Source: Phytophthora sp. 'mugwort'
Lineage: Eukaryota; Oomycota; Peronosporomycetes; Peronosporales; Peronosporaceae
DNA length: 64,000 nt
Assembly (NCBI GenBank): GCA_033558025.1
Contig: JAUCEF010000013.1
Coordinates: 2,473,001 to 2,537,000, forward strand
Reading direction: 5' to 3'
Both the position numbers and the translations under genes were made by a program. Shown here one piece after another: positions 54,510 to 64,000 of the stretch (the stretch's first letter is position 1; each line of letters starts with the position of its first letter). The notes below the pieces were generated by a model. That model did not search any database. It was not told the origin of the DNA and was given only the letters and a program-made list of their open reading frames with translations.

Positions 54510-56640
54510 TCAGGTGTCGGTTGTCGTTACCGGTGGGAGATTAGGTGGTTTTGCGCTTCTTTTTGTCGGACCGGACAGGGATGTCGGTGTTGGTTTGAGT
54601 GTCGCTTGCGGTGGTGACAGTGGTTTCCGACGGGTTGGTATCCGGCAAGGAAGAACTTGGCGTGGGGTGTGTAGGGTCGCGGACTTCGGGGGCCGACTCG
54701 TGTGCACCTTTGTGCGCTGCATTGTTTGAGCTGGGGGGGGGGTGGGATCCGTGTGGGTTTCAAATTCGAGATCGTCGAAATGAGTGGTGAACTGGCAGCA
54801 CTCGTTTCGGTCTAGCACCGGCTCTGTGAAGCGTTAAATCTTCACATTCTGCCCGTGTTGAGGCATGGCGTGAGTAGTGTCGTCAGAAACACAAATTGTG
54901 CCCGTCATTAGGTCTTTGTCCACGGTGTAGCGGCAGGTGGCATACTTTTCTTCGTATTCCTAGCCGTAGGAAAGGAGCACCGAGCATTAGTATACGTTGT
55001 AGTGGAGAAGAAACGAGTAGAACTTACCTCTTTCAGAGTATCAGCTGATTCTGGGGCGAAGAGAGCCGTAAGATGGACGCGGGTTAACCGGCGGCCACTG
55101 CTAACAATATGACCGCTGCTCCAAATGAACCTTCCGTAGATGTAAGCGCGATCTGTGCTTTGTGGATTTTCGGATATGTATTCAGATAATGCCGTGAAAA
55201 GGAGTCATGGCTAATGTTAAATTCAGTAGATGATGTTGTGTATGAAGATGGAGCTACTTGTTTCGTAGGAATCGGACGTGGGGCAGTGTCGTGTTTGCTC
55301 TCGGCATGTAGTTGTAGCGGAGACTTGTAGTCTTTTGGGATAGGAATGTCATCGATTTCCAGGGTGCTTTGTGTCGAGCAGGTTGTAGTTCAGCGTGGTC
55401 GAGTGCCAGCTGAGTTGTGAGCAAAGTGGAGGTGCTGTGAGTTCCAACGAGAGGGAAGGAGTGGGCGAAGAAAAATCTGAAAGCTTTCTAGTTGAAGACA
55501 GGCATAACGAATGGTGCAACTAAAAGTGAATCAGTGGTTATGCAAAATGCAATTTTTAGCAATTGCACTCAAAGGAAGCGATCCACAACGTCCATATTCA
55601 TGCCCACTCGCTAGACTGCATTTGAACTTCCTCGGGTTAGATGCGCACTTGGAGCATAGGCGAATTCGATCTGTATCCTTGACTAGCTCAGGGTTAAGAA
55701 AATACTTCGACCCGTCCGGTTGCACCAAAACTTGAGCGTGGTTCTGACGGTATAATCCGATAAATGACCATATCGCGTTGTATACTCGTCTTCCGACAGA
55801 CGAAATGATTCCGGTCGACGCGACAGCGGCAAGCATACGTGAAACTGCACTGAGGCCCCACAAGAAACTCGCAACATGATGAGCCAGCAAAAATACAACA
55901 GTGCGACGGATCAGCTTCTGTCGCAATAGCTTGGCAGCGCGCATATTCTGGCGTGCTCGGAGATGAATCCAATGCGTTTACCAATCTTTCTCTGACTGAA
56001 TTATTTTCACGCACGTGCTCGTCATTAAAAACGAACGCATCTGGATGACCTGCAAGCAGTAATAGTAAGCTAAAGCTAATTCTGGGTGGGTAGTGAATTG
56101 TTGACCTTTATCATCAGCAAAAACTCTTCTTCAGTGATGCCACGTTTGTCCAGTATCGTTGTTGCTAAATCTAGCAGGAGATCGTCAATTGAATACACGC
56201 CACGTGGTCCGGGAGTATCCACGGAGTTACCACCTTGTTCCTCCATGGGTGCTCCAATTGTTCCTGGTCCGCCTTCAGAGCGGGATTCTTCGTGCGCAAC
56301 CTTCTTCTTCTGTGCAGCCCGATATTTACGCATGTCATCGCGCATATACTGTTTCTGCTGTTGGCGTTGCGTCGCCTTCAATGCAACTTGGGTAGGTACA
56401 CAAGACCCCGCGGCATCACCACCTTGCCCGCTGGCGTTCGTTGCATGGAAGCATCAGAGCCAGATTCTACCGTGCGGAGGTTTTTCTTCGCTCGATAATG
56501 GCGCATGTAATCTGCGTTCCGCTTTCGCTTCTTCAATGTAGCAGCAGCAGCACTGCTGTTTCTTTTTTTTCGTGGCTGGCCATTGTCGCAAGTGGGGAAA
56601 ACAAAGCAAGTGTGGAGCAAGTCCGGACCAATCGTTCAAA
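54510..56640 (-). mobile_element. Helitron-like element relic
   Basis: On the minus strand, pieces near 56620-56080 read KKRKRNADYMRHYRAKKNLR and QYMRDDMRKYRAAQKKKVAH, the short basic tandem motifs found at the N-terminus of Helitron-associated proteins. Next, at 55944-55531, YFLNPELVKDTDRIRLCSKC, FKCSLASGHEYGRCGSLPLS resembles the cysteine-containing DUF6570 region that precedes the Helitron replication domain. Past a gap, 55400-54510 has further coding-like text (IDDIPIPKDYKSPLQLHAES, RAYIYGRFIWSSGHIVSSGR, EKYATCRYTVDKDLMTGTIC) with a plausible GTAAGT intron near 55025. No Rep motif or helicase was found. The assignment of the first half is moderate, of the second half weak. Confidence 0.45.
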
Positions 56641-56915
56641 GAATATGATCATTTTCATCTACTTGTTTTCCATCTACTTGATTGACGTCCGGCGACCACG
56701 ACAAGCGCTCCTAAAAAAAATAAAGATCTGTCTTACATTTACGCAGTACCGTGGAATTAAAGCCTTGAGGTTTGTCCATTCCTCATTCTTCAGTATTCCC
56801 AGTAAAAGTTTTGTAAAGCTGTACAACATTTCATAAAATAACCAACCATCAAATATTGCCTTACAAAACATTAATTTCATCGGGTTACTTAGAAATCGAG
56901 GGACATGTAACACGT
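56641..56915. other. Right edge of the repeat island
   Basis: AT-rich 3' flank of the aminotransferase gene; nothing else seen. Confidence 0.35.
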
Positions 56916-58178
56916 CTACTTCGCGAAGACGTCGTCCAATGCCTTCTCAAAGATCTCCAGTGCAAGCGCGCACTCGTCCTCCGTGACGGTAAGAGCAGGC
57001 ATGAAGCGCAGGGTCTCGTAGATGCTCGTGGTCAGCAGCATCATGCCGTGGTCCAGGCACGCAGCCGAGATCTTGCTAGCCGTACCATTCGGGGTCTTAG
57101 CGGGGTCGAACTCAATACCGATCATTAAACCAAGGCCACGCACATCCATAATCGGGTACTTGCCCGACGCCTTCAGCTTGTCAAGACCAGCGTGCAGCTG
57201 CGCCCCACGAGTGCGCGTGTTCTCGAGCACATTCTCCTCGGCAATGACCTCCTGGGTCGCAATGGCAGCAGCACAAGCAACGGCATTGCCGGCGTAGGTG
57301 CCACCCATCGATCCAGCAGGTTGCGTGTCCGTCAGCTCCTTGCGGCTAGCAATACCACTGATCGGGTAACCGTCAGCAATACCCTTGGCGAACGCCAGGA
57401 TGTCCGGCTGCACATTGAAGTAGCTGTCGATCGCGAAGTAGTCGCCAGTGCGGCCGAAGCCAGACTGCACCTCATCTGCAATCAGCAGAATTTCATTCTG
57501 TGAGGCGATCTCGCGCAGACTCTTCATGAAGCTCTTGGGCGGCACAACGTAGCCACCCTCGCCCAGCACCGACTCGATGATGATTGCAGCCGTGTCGCGC
57601 GGGTCCGACTGCTGCTTTAGCGCAAGACGCAGCTGCTCTAGACACCACTCGGCGTTCTTCTCTTCGTCTTGGATTGGGCCGTGCTGCGCATATGGGTACG
57701 GCACGAAAGTCACACCGGGCATGAGCGGGCCGAAGCCGGCGCTGTACACCGTCTTGCTAGTCGTGAGACTCATGGTGCCCACGGTGCGGCCGTGGTAGCC
57801 TCCCTGGAACGCGATCACCTTGCTCTTTCCCGTGGCATGGCGCGCTAGCTTGACGGCGTTCTCGATTGCCTCCGAGCCGCTGCACGCGAAGAAGAGCGAG
57901 TCCAGGCTCTTGGGCAGCAGCGGCAGCAGCTTGTTCGTCAGGTCCAGCATAGGCTGGTGATAGCCGATGTTCACTTGCGCGTGCACGAGCGTGGCAGCCT
58001 GCTTCTGCACGGCCGCCACCACCTTCGGGTGCGAGTGACCCACACTAGTCACGGCGATGCCGCTCGTGAAGTCCAGCAGCTTGCGGTTGTCGGCCGTCCA
58101 GATCCATGAGCCCTTGCCCTTGGTCATGATCATATCGGACATGCGGCCGATGCCCCTGGCGAGATGTTGCTTGGCCAT
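56916..58178 (-). CDS. Class III PLP-dependent aminotransferase (4-aminobutyrate aminotransferase-like)
   Basis: The intact single-exon ORF encodes 420 residues from an ATG (MAKQHLARGIGRMSDMIMTK). It has the class III pattern: DFTSGIAVTSVGHSHPKV, CSGSEAIENAVKLAR (PLP phosphate site), FQGGYHGRTVGTMSL, LLIADEVQSGFGRTG with the Asp that binds the PLP ring nitrogen, and Lys265 in LAFAKGIADGYP as the Schiff-base lysine; GGTYAGNAVACAAAIA completes the site. Such enzymes move an omega-amino group to 2-oxoglutarate or pyruvate. Similarity of the N-terminal and active-site segments favours GABA aminotransferase; ornithine or acetylornithine aminotransferase is the main alternative. No clear mitochondrial presequence is seen, so a cytosolic place is possible. 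Confidence 0.85.
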   Translation of the reverse strand: MAKQHLARGIGRMSDMIMTKGKGSWIWTADNRKLLDFTSGIAVTSVGHSHPKVVAAVQKQAATLVHAQVNIGYHQPMLDLTNKLLPLLPKSLDSLFFACSGSEAIENAVKLARHATGKSKVIAFQGGYHGRTVGTMSLTTSKTVYSAGFGPLMPGVTFVPYPYAQHGPIQDEEKNAEWCLEQLRLALKQQSDPRDTAAIIIESVLGEGGYVVPPKSFMKSLREIASQNEILLIADEVQSGFGRTGDYFAIDSYFNVQPDILAFAKGIADGYPISGIASRKELTDTQPAGSMGGTYAGNAVACAAAIATQEVIAEENVLENTRTRGAQLHAGLDKLKASGKYPIMDVRGLGLMIGIEFDPAKTPNGTASKISAACLDHGMMLLTTSIYETLRFMPALTVTEDECALALEIFEKALDDVFAK

Positions 58179-59459
58179 GGTGGTATGACGAAGAGAGTCG
58201 ACGGGGGCACTGCGCGATGTAGAGCAAGTTGAGCTTTGAGTGCGTGTGCCGCTTAGATCCGGTGACGTTGAACTGGTAAAAAGCGTAATTACTATGGCTT
58301 CTTACGGCTCGGATGAGAGCGTACGCCGCTGACGTCCCCCTTGTTTTAGCGACAGAAAGACTATTATCACGATGGTGTCAAGCACCGGAATAACGACAGA
58401 CACCTGGCTATTGCAACGTAAACCAGTTACGACATTATTACGACGTGGTTGTCAAAAGGAGATGCGACCGCGCTGTCATCCAGATGCGTCATCGGATCTG
58501 GCAGCAGTGGCCCAATCACAACGCAGATACATCTGCGAGCGTACGTAGTGAACAACGGCAACATCGCTCAAGTGTACGTGGCCGCGGCGGTCTTCGTAGT
58601 CCGTAATGCGCGAGTGGCCATGAGGGAGTTGGGGGGAAGGGTCTGGCTGCAACGAGCGGAAACAGGCCGCAATATGCGAGCGTACTCGAGGGAGCGCGCT
58701 GCATCCAATGCGGTTGATCGCAGTGCCTCAAAGCGTTTGCGAGGGTGTCGATCGATATCTGATGGCACCGCGGTGTGGCTGTACAGCATGTAGTCATCCG
58801 AGATGGACGCCCGCGCCTATATGCTAGTATATTGATGCGACGCGTCAAGCAAACATTATGCTTCGAGGATCAGTGGGGTGCAGCGTGTTGCGATCTGCAT
58901 TGCTGGGCGACGAAGCTACCGAAGCTGGCTGCATTAGCGATGGCTGCCGAAGGATGCTACATTGTGCTATGTTGTGCTTCGTCAAGAAATGAAGGTGATG
59001 AAATCTTATGATAGCTGTAGCTTGTGGCCCACCGAGCGCGACCCATCGAAGTTGTTATCGCTAGTGATAGGCGCGATCGCATATTGTGCATTAATGCTAT
59101 TATGCTGCCCTAGTGGCACCAATTGCAGTGCGCTGTGCCGGATGGGCGTCGCTATAAGCGCGAATAGACTACACTTCGTGCTGTACAGTAAGTACACTGT
59201 CGTCAAAACGGCAACGCTGTCGGTCGACGATACCTTGCAAGCATTGACTAGTAGCTATGCATTACTCATACCGGTACTGAATCGCCTCCTTATTTCGTCG
59301 TCTTCCCTGCTGAAACGGGCTTGCTACTTAACTGCTCATATAGATCAGCGATCTACACATTTGTCCCACATTTCAAACCGAAAAAAGGTTAATTTCATCG
59401 GTACAGCACAACCATGAAAAGCTGCTAAACCTTTCGGGGCTATGAGTTCATCCCCACTT
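58179..59459. other. Intergenic between the aminotransferase and the small coiled-coil gene
   Basis: About 1.3 kb with no supported coding frame, RNA gene or transposon. Moderately GC-rich near 58450-58800, AT-rich towards 59400. Confidence 0.4.
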
Positions 59460-59738
59460 CTAGCTACACATATTTGACAGTATTAGCTCCCGCACCTTCG
59501 AGATGAACTCCTTCTGCTCTTTCAACAGTTGCGCGGTGGTATCGGCGCCCGTAACGCTGGCACCTCGTCGGCGGTTGGCCGCCAGCGCCGCTGCAATCTT
59601 CTGCGCGTTATTGTCTAGACACTCCACTAATTCCTGTACGCGCAACAGCTCGTCGGGCACCTCGGCCTCCTGCAGCTTGAGGATATTCAGCAGCGAATGG
59701 GCGCCCGAGATGTACTTGGCTGAGTCCGAATCTGCCAT
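59460..59738 (-). CDS. Small helical protein (92 aa)
   Basis: The ATG at 59738 gives MADSDSAKYISGAHSLLNIL; the frame extends further upstream without an ATG. The product is helical with Leu/Ile heptads (LLRVQELVECLDNNAQKIAA, LLKEQKEFISKVRELIL) and a basic turn (NRRRG) in the middle. No signal peptide or TM segment. Size and pattern would fit a subunit of a multi-protein complex, for instance a Mediator, vesicle or kinetochore helical subunit, but no family was recognised. The start lies 224 bp from that of VPS18 on the other strand. Confidence 0.7.
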   Translation of the reverse strand: MADSDSAKYISGAHSLLNILKLQEAEVPDELLRVQELVECLDNNAQKIAAALAANRRRGASVTGADTTAQLLKEQKEFISKVRELILSNMCS

Positions 59739-59962
59739 CTTCGATAGCGACGTGCCACGAAGATCAAGTCGACGCCAATTGGACAAAAAGATGCATGTAC
59801 CCCGTCACTAAAATGAAATCCAGAGGGTTACACTTTCGTGGAAAAGGTTACCTCATACAAAGTTCAAGGCAATCTTGTCTATTAGTGGGGAAGAAAGCCG
59901 AAAGAGGACGAGAATCCTTCGCATCAGCTCTCGTTTATCGCGCGCTGTGCACCTAAGGGAAC
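59739..59962. promoter_or_regulatory. Bidirectional promoter, small helical protein / VPS18
   Basis: A 224-bp gap separates divergent start codons. Both promoters must lie here. No defined motif was recognised. Confidence 0.4.
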
Positions 59963-62900
59963 ATGTCGGCGGATCTGTTCGCAGACTGGAAGAAGGAGAA
60001 GGAGACCTTCAGCGACGCTCGCGGGGGCGGCGGATTCGATAGCGGTCTGGGGGGCTCAGGAGGCGGCGGTGGCGTATACGAGTCCCCGTATCTTCCCGGG
60101 GCCGCGAGCAATGATGCGTACGGCGGCGACCGCAGCAGCAATGACGACTTCGACTTCGAGACGGTAGGCGATGATGCTACAGTTAAAGATAAGGAAGAGG
60201 AGAAGCCCATGTTCGAGCTGCGGGAGCACGGGCTCAAGGTCTCGCGCCGCAAGGGCTTCACGCTGAGCTGCATGGGCGTGGGCAACGGGGTGCTTGCCAT
60301 GGGCTCCCAAGAGGGAATGCTGCTGCGCTGTACGACGGAAGCCACGGACAGCAGCGGTTCAGTCGAAGAGATCATGATTGAGCCTCGTGTAGCCATGTCC
60401 AAGGTTTTCATCGACCCGACAGGTGCCCACGTGCTCATTTCCATGGAAAATGGGTCCAATTTTTACCTGCACACAGGCTCTACACGTCCTAAGAAGATTA
60501 TGAAGGCCCAGGCCCTACAGTTCACCAGTGTGGCCTGGGATCGTCAATCGGGATCACCCGAAGCCTCGGAGCCAATTCTCATCGGTACGGACTCTGGCGC
60601 CGTGTTTGAAGCTGAATTCGACGGCGGCAAGGAAAAATCGTTCAAGAAAGTGTATCAGATCTCTAACCAGGGACCTATTGCCGGCATTGGCTTTGAGCAT
60701 TGGAAGCTGCCGTCCGGGGACTTGCGGTACTATGCCATGTTGACGACCTCGGCGTCTGGGAAGAGACCGACACGCATGTTTCAGTTCATCGGCGGTGGTC
60801 CTGGTGGATTTGAGGCCATGTTTAACGAGTACACGAGTCCAGATAAACTGCGCTTCCAGGAACTTCCGGGAGAGATCACGACGGCGGAACTGCGATTCTA
60901 CGCCAAACAGGAGCGCGAACGTGCCAAGGGCTTTGGTGTGCTTACGGGAGAAGGTGTATACCATGGAGACTTTGTGTTTGGTCTGTCCAGCACGATGGAG
61001 AACGTGACGACAGGCACGGGCTTGCTGGCATATCCTGGTAAGCCTGAAAAGTCATCGGGTAGTCGTGGCTCGTGGACGCCGCCGATCTCCATGGTAGTGA
61101 CCCAATATCACGTGATTCTCTTGTTTGCACGCCATGTTCAGGTCGTGTCGAAGTTGAGTGGTGTGGTTGTGATGGAGGAATCATTCGACTCACGCGTCGG
61201 GAACGTGCATGGTATGACAGTGGATGAGACGTTCAACACGGTGTGGATCCACTCAAATCGTCGCATTTTGGAAGTGGTAATCGCTGATGAGGACCGCAAC
61301 GTGTGGAAACTCTTCTTGAGCAAGGCTGTGATGGGCAACGGGGAAGATCGCGACTTTGAGCAGGCGTTGGGCGTTTGTCACAATGGATGGGAGCGGCAGC
61401 GTGTGTTGACGGCTCAAGCTGACAAGCTTTTTGAGAAGGGAGAATATGATCGTGCGGCTGTCATTTATGCGAAGACGACACGTTCTTTTGAAGAGGTGGC
61501 ACTGAAATTCCTGGAGAAGGAGACGCGGGATTCGTTGCTTCTCTTCTTGCTCCAGAAGCTGAAGAGTTTGGGAGGAGATGAGAAGACGCAGAAAACGGTT
61601 CTGTGTTCATGGATCGTTGAACTCTTTTTGGACAAGTTTAACGTGCTAAAAGGCAGTGCGCAGGACGTTGACGCTCACGCTAATTTGCTGTTCGAGTTTA
61701 AGCAGTTCCTGCAGGACCAGAAGAGCCATCTCGATCCAGCCACGACGTTTAACCTGATCTCAAGTCATGGTCGACCCGATGAGCTTGTGTTTTACGCAAC
61801 ACTGATTGAAGATTATGAAAAAGTGATCACATATCACGTGGACCGCGGGGAGTATGGAGCCGCAATTGAATTGCTACGCAGCGTGGAGACGTCCAAGGTG
61901 GAGGAGCTCTGGTACAAGTATTCTCCTGAGCTTATCATCCACAAGCCGAAGGAGGTGTACGAGGCATGGCTCGAGGCTGCGACGTTGAACCCGACGCGTC
62001 TCATTCCGTCTATCGTGCGTCATGTGCACCAGAAGAGCGGCGCGGGTGACGACCCGGCTAGCAACACAACAAAGAGCCGTTCGGTATTGGATATGGCTAT
62101 CCGCTTTTTAAAGTTCGCTATCAAGCAGGGCAACCGCGACCCGACGATCCACAATTATTTGTTATTCTTGTTGGCAAAGCACCCTGATGAGCGTTTGCTC
62201 ATCAGTTTTTTGCGCAAGAAACACAATGGCAAGCACTTGTTCGACATTGCCTTTGCTCTGCGCCTTTGTACGCAGAATGAGAAGAACCGCGCGTGTATCT
62301 ACATTTACTCGGCCATGGGGCTGTACCAGGACGCCGTGGAGAAGGCACTTCAAGTGGATGTAAAGATCGCGAAAGAAATGGCCAGCATGCCCGAGGACGA
62401 TGAGACGCGAAAGAAACTGTGGACACTGATCGCTAAGCACACGATTGATGCTGGTGGCGAGATCAAGGATGCCATGAACATCCTCAAGGAAAGTAGTTTG
62501 CTGAAGATCGAAGATATCCTGCCTTTCTTCCCCGACTTTGTTCTCATCAACGACTTTAAGAAGGAGATTTGCGAGTCTCTTGAGGTCTATAATGACCGTA
62601 TTGAGCAGCTGAAGGAGGAGATGCAAGACTACACGCAGTCGGCCGAGTTGATCCGTGCTGACATGCAGAAGCTGCGCAAGCGCTGCGCCGTTGTCTCAGG
62701 CAACCAGCGCTGTGAACTTACCGGCCAGAATATTCTGGGCAAGGAGTTCTACCTCTTCCCGTGCTCACATGCCTTCCACGCTGGTGCGCTACGCCAGGAA
62801 ATGCAGAAGCACCTCAACAGTTTCCAGCGCCAGACAGTGAAACAGCTTATCCAGAAACTCAATGAGCTTTCTACTGAGATGCCTGCCAGCACGAACTTTT

Positions 62901-63184
62901 TCCAGCGGCCACTGTCTGCGTTCTCGTTCCTGAACTTGTCGTCCAGCGAAAAGGAGGTCATGACTCCTGGTGCCGAGGGGGGAAATGCTGCAGTGACGGC
63001 TAAGGCTAAAAATGCCGCGAAAGAGCAGTCGATTGCACAGGAGCGTGAGATGGTGCAGCAGAAGCTAGATGAGATCATCGCGTCCGAGTGTATTTTCTGT
63101 GGTGAGGTGATGATCAAGTCCATCCACACACCTTTCATCACACCAGAGGACGAGGCCAACGAAGGCAGCGAATGGACTATCTAA
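59963..63184 (+). CDS. VPS18: Vacuolar protein sorting-associated protein 18 (HOPS/CORVET subunit)
   Basis: The single-exon ORF encodes 1,073 residues starting MSADLFADWKKEKETF. Residues 1-85 are a Gly-rich, probably disordered leader (GGSGGGGG). Residues ~90-470 form the beta-propeller of Pep3/Vps18 (AWDRQSGS, ILIGTDSGAVFEAEF, FEHWKLPSGDLRYYAML). Residues ~480-900 are an alpha-solenoid with clathrin-type repeats (LFEKGEYDRAAVIYAKT, WLEAATLNPTRLIPSIVRHV). The C-terminus carries a divergent RING: CELTGQNILGKEFYLFPCSH at ~917-936 with AFHAGAL, then a long insertion and CIFCGEVMI near 1042. VPS18 is a core subunit of both HOPS and CORVET, which tether endosomes and vacuoles before SNARE fusion. 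The split RING with a ~100-residue insertion is usual in this family. Confidence 0.94.
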   Translation: MSADLFADWKKEKETFSDARGGGGFDSGLGGSGGGGGVYESPYLPGAASNDAYGGDRSSNDDFDFETVGDDATVKDKEEEKPMFELREHGLKVSRRKGFTLSCMGVGNGVLAMGSQEGMLLRCTTEATDSSGSVEEIMIEPRVAMSKVFIDPTGAHVLISMENGSNFYLHTGSTRPKKIMKAQALQFTSVAWDRQSGSPEASEPILIGTDSGAVFEAEFDGGKEKSFKKVYQISNQGPIAGIGFEHWKLPSGDLRYYAMLTTSASGKRPTRMFQFIGGGPGGFEAMFNEYTSPDKLRFQELPGEITTAELRFYAKQERERAKGFGVLTGEGVYHGDFVFGLSSTMENVTTGTGLLAYPGKPEKSSGSRGSWTPPISMVVTQYHVILLFARHVQVVSKLSGVVVMEESFDSRVGNVHGMTVDETFNTVWIHSNRRILEVVIADEDRNVWKLFLSKAVMGNGEDRDFEQALGVCHNGWERQRVLTAQADKLFEKGEYDRAAVIYAKTTRSFEEVALKFLEKETRDSLLLFLLQKLKSLGGDEKTQKTVLCSWIVELFLDKFNVLKGSAQDVDAHANLLFEFKQFLQDQKSHLDPATTFNLISSHGRPDELVFYATLIEDYEKVITYHVDRGEYGAAIELLRSVETSKVEELWYKYSPELIIHKPKEVYEAWLEAATLNPTRLIPSIVRHVHQKSGAGDDPASNTTKSRSVLDMAIRFLKFAIKQGNRDPTIHNYLLFLLAKHPDERLLISFLRKKHNGKHLFDIAFALRLCTQNEKNRACIYIYSAMGLYQDAVEKALQVDVKIAKEMASMPEDDETRKKLWTLIAKHTIDAGGEIKDAMNILKESSLLKIEDILPFFPDFVLINDFKKEICESLEVYNDRIEQLKEEMQDYTQSAELIRADMQKLRKRCAVVSGNQRCELTGQNILGKEFYLFPCSHAFHAGALRQEMQKHLNSFQRQTVKQLIQKLNELSTEMPASTNFFQRPLSAFSFLNLSSSEKEVMTPGAEGGNAAVTAKAKNAAKEQSIAQEREMVQQKLDEIIASECIFCGEVMIKSIHTPFITPEDEANEGSEWTI

Positions 63185-63535
63185 AAACATGTCGAACGAG
63201 CTTGCTTGAATGTTTCTGTAAAAGGAAAAAAATGATCACGATTGTGGAGGTGCATTACAAATGAGAGGGAATATGTGTTTTTGCTTAATCTGTCACCGTC
63301 GTGTTTTGCTGTTATTTTTATCGAGTGTGAAGTGTGTTAAATCCCATTGCGCTTCGAGACCCGCGCGAATGCCAGCTCAACACCAGTCTCTGATGAACTT
63401 AAGACGTTTGAGCCCCAATGATCAACCGCCAGAGTAAGAGCTATCACGAGGTGGTTCGTGTGAATGGGATGTTTTGCCAATAAATTGTCTTGAAATGCTG
63501 TAGACAACCTACACTGCCAGTGCGAGGCTCTTCCG
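63185..63535. other. Intergenic, or upstream exons of the last gene
   Basis: About 350 bp. The sequence just before 63536 stays open (NLHCQCEALP) and has an acceptor-like GCTGTAG at about 63505-63511, so an upstream exon of the next gene may lie here; none could be proven. Confidence 0.35.
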
Positions 63536-64000
63536 ATGACGTTCGAAAGCGAATGGGTACGTGCAGTAAATCGAGTCTTCAAGGTCGACCTCGCTGATTC
63601 ATTTTTGTGCCAAATTGCAGACGATATATACGCCGAGATAGAGCTCAGTTGGCGCCACGGTCAATTCCATCTACCGCTCAAGTTTATCGACTTCCATAAG
63701 ACAGGTGAGCGGCGTGTGGAGTTAGTTCTCTCTTAAAGAGATTAACCTTTGATCGGCATTGCAGACGTTATGTTTCTCTTTGTACGTGCGGCGATCGGCT
63801 ACTCGTTGGCGTTTGTAAAAGTCAAGACTTTAGAGAAGGAACTCGTGCAAACGCTGCACGATAGGAAGCGCTGTATTGACAGTGAAACGAAAGAACGAGA
63901 CGAAGATGACCAGCAATCACAACAAGAGGGTTTGAAGGTAGCTGAACTAAAGAGGCGAGTAGAACGAGCTGTGGAAACGCGAGAGACTTGTGCACGCTCC
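63536..64000 (+). CDS. Partial gene, possible XLF/NHEJ1-type protein
   Basis: Two exons are visible: 63536-63704 and 63765 to the window end, joined in phase (HKT-D-VMFLF). The product reads MTFESEWVRAVNRVFKVDLA, EIELSWRHGQFHLPLKFIDF, FVRAAIGYSLAFVKVKTLEK and then a charged coiled coil (DEDDQQSQQEGLKVAELKRR) up to the edge. The order of a beta-type head, a segment with alternating hydrophobics and a long coiled coil recalls XRCC4/XLF-type DNA-repair scaffolds. The likeness is faint and judged by eye. The start is uncertain, since a full head domain would need ~100 more residues upstream. Coding status is good; function is a guess. Confidence 0.4.

Overview
The window looks like nuclear DNA from an oomycete, most likely Phytophthora or a close relative. 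Genes are compact, with many single-exon genes and short GT-AG introns of roughly 50-110 bp. Several genes are set head to head a few hundred bases or less apart. There is a flagellar gene (CFAP299), as expected of a zoospore-forming organism, a small secreted cysteine-rich protein, and a repeat island of hAT, pogo-like, PIF/Harbinger and Helitron-like relics. The genus is inferred from these traits together; no single marker fixes it.

Left block (1-37 kb): a secreted 8-Cys protein; a 15-exon ankyrin/TRP-type channel; a decayed minus-strand gene; a single-chain urease; a polycystin-type channel carrying two RyR-type repeats; gamma-tubulin complex component GCP4 head to head with proteasome subunit alpha-7; STT3 oligosaccharyltransferase; ribosomal protein uS14/RPS29; a TMEM131-like ER/secretory membrane protein; a secreted, membrane-anchored endonuclease/exonuclease/phosphatase-fold protein; a small coiled-coil protein head to head with CFAP299; an RA-PH-RGS signalling protein.

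Middle (37-40 kb): a small ABM-fold protein, a six-exon pseudokinase in which every catalytic motif checked is replaced, and the 3' part of an unrecognised minus-strand gene that runs into the repeat island.

Repeat island (about 40.3-56.7 kb): a hAT relic split by a pogo-like element with perfect 27-bp terminal inverted repeats and by a pair of palindromic MITE-like units; two PIF/Harbinger relics, each with transposase on plus and a Myb/SANT-type partner on minus, tail to tail; an unidentified decayed minus-strand coding element containing a 78-bp inverted repeat; and a Helitron-like relic. I found no intact transposase.

Right block (56.9-64 kb): a class III PLP aminotransferase, a small coiled-coil protein head to head with VPS18 (HOPS/CORVET), and a gene running off the window that faintly resembles XLF/NHEJ1.

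The genes do not form one pathway. The loose themes are membrane and calcium signalling (two channels, RGS protein), nitrogen metabolism (urease, aminotransferase) and the secretory/endolysosomal system (STT3, TMEM131-like, VPS18). All exon models were built by hand from splice consensus, frame and family similarity; no transcript or database evidence was available.
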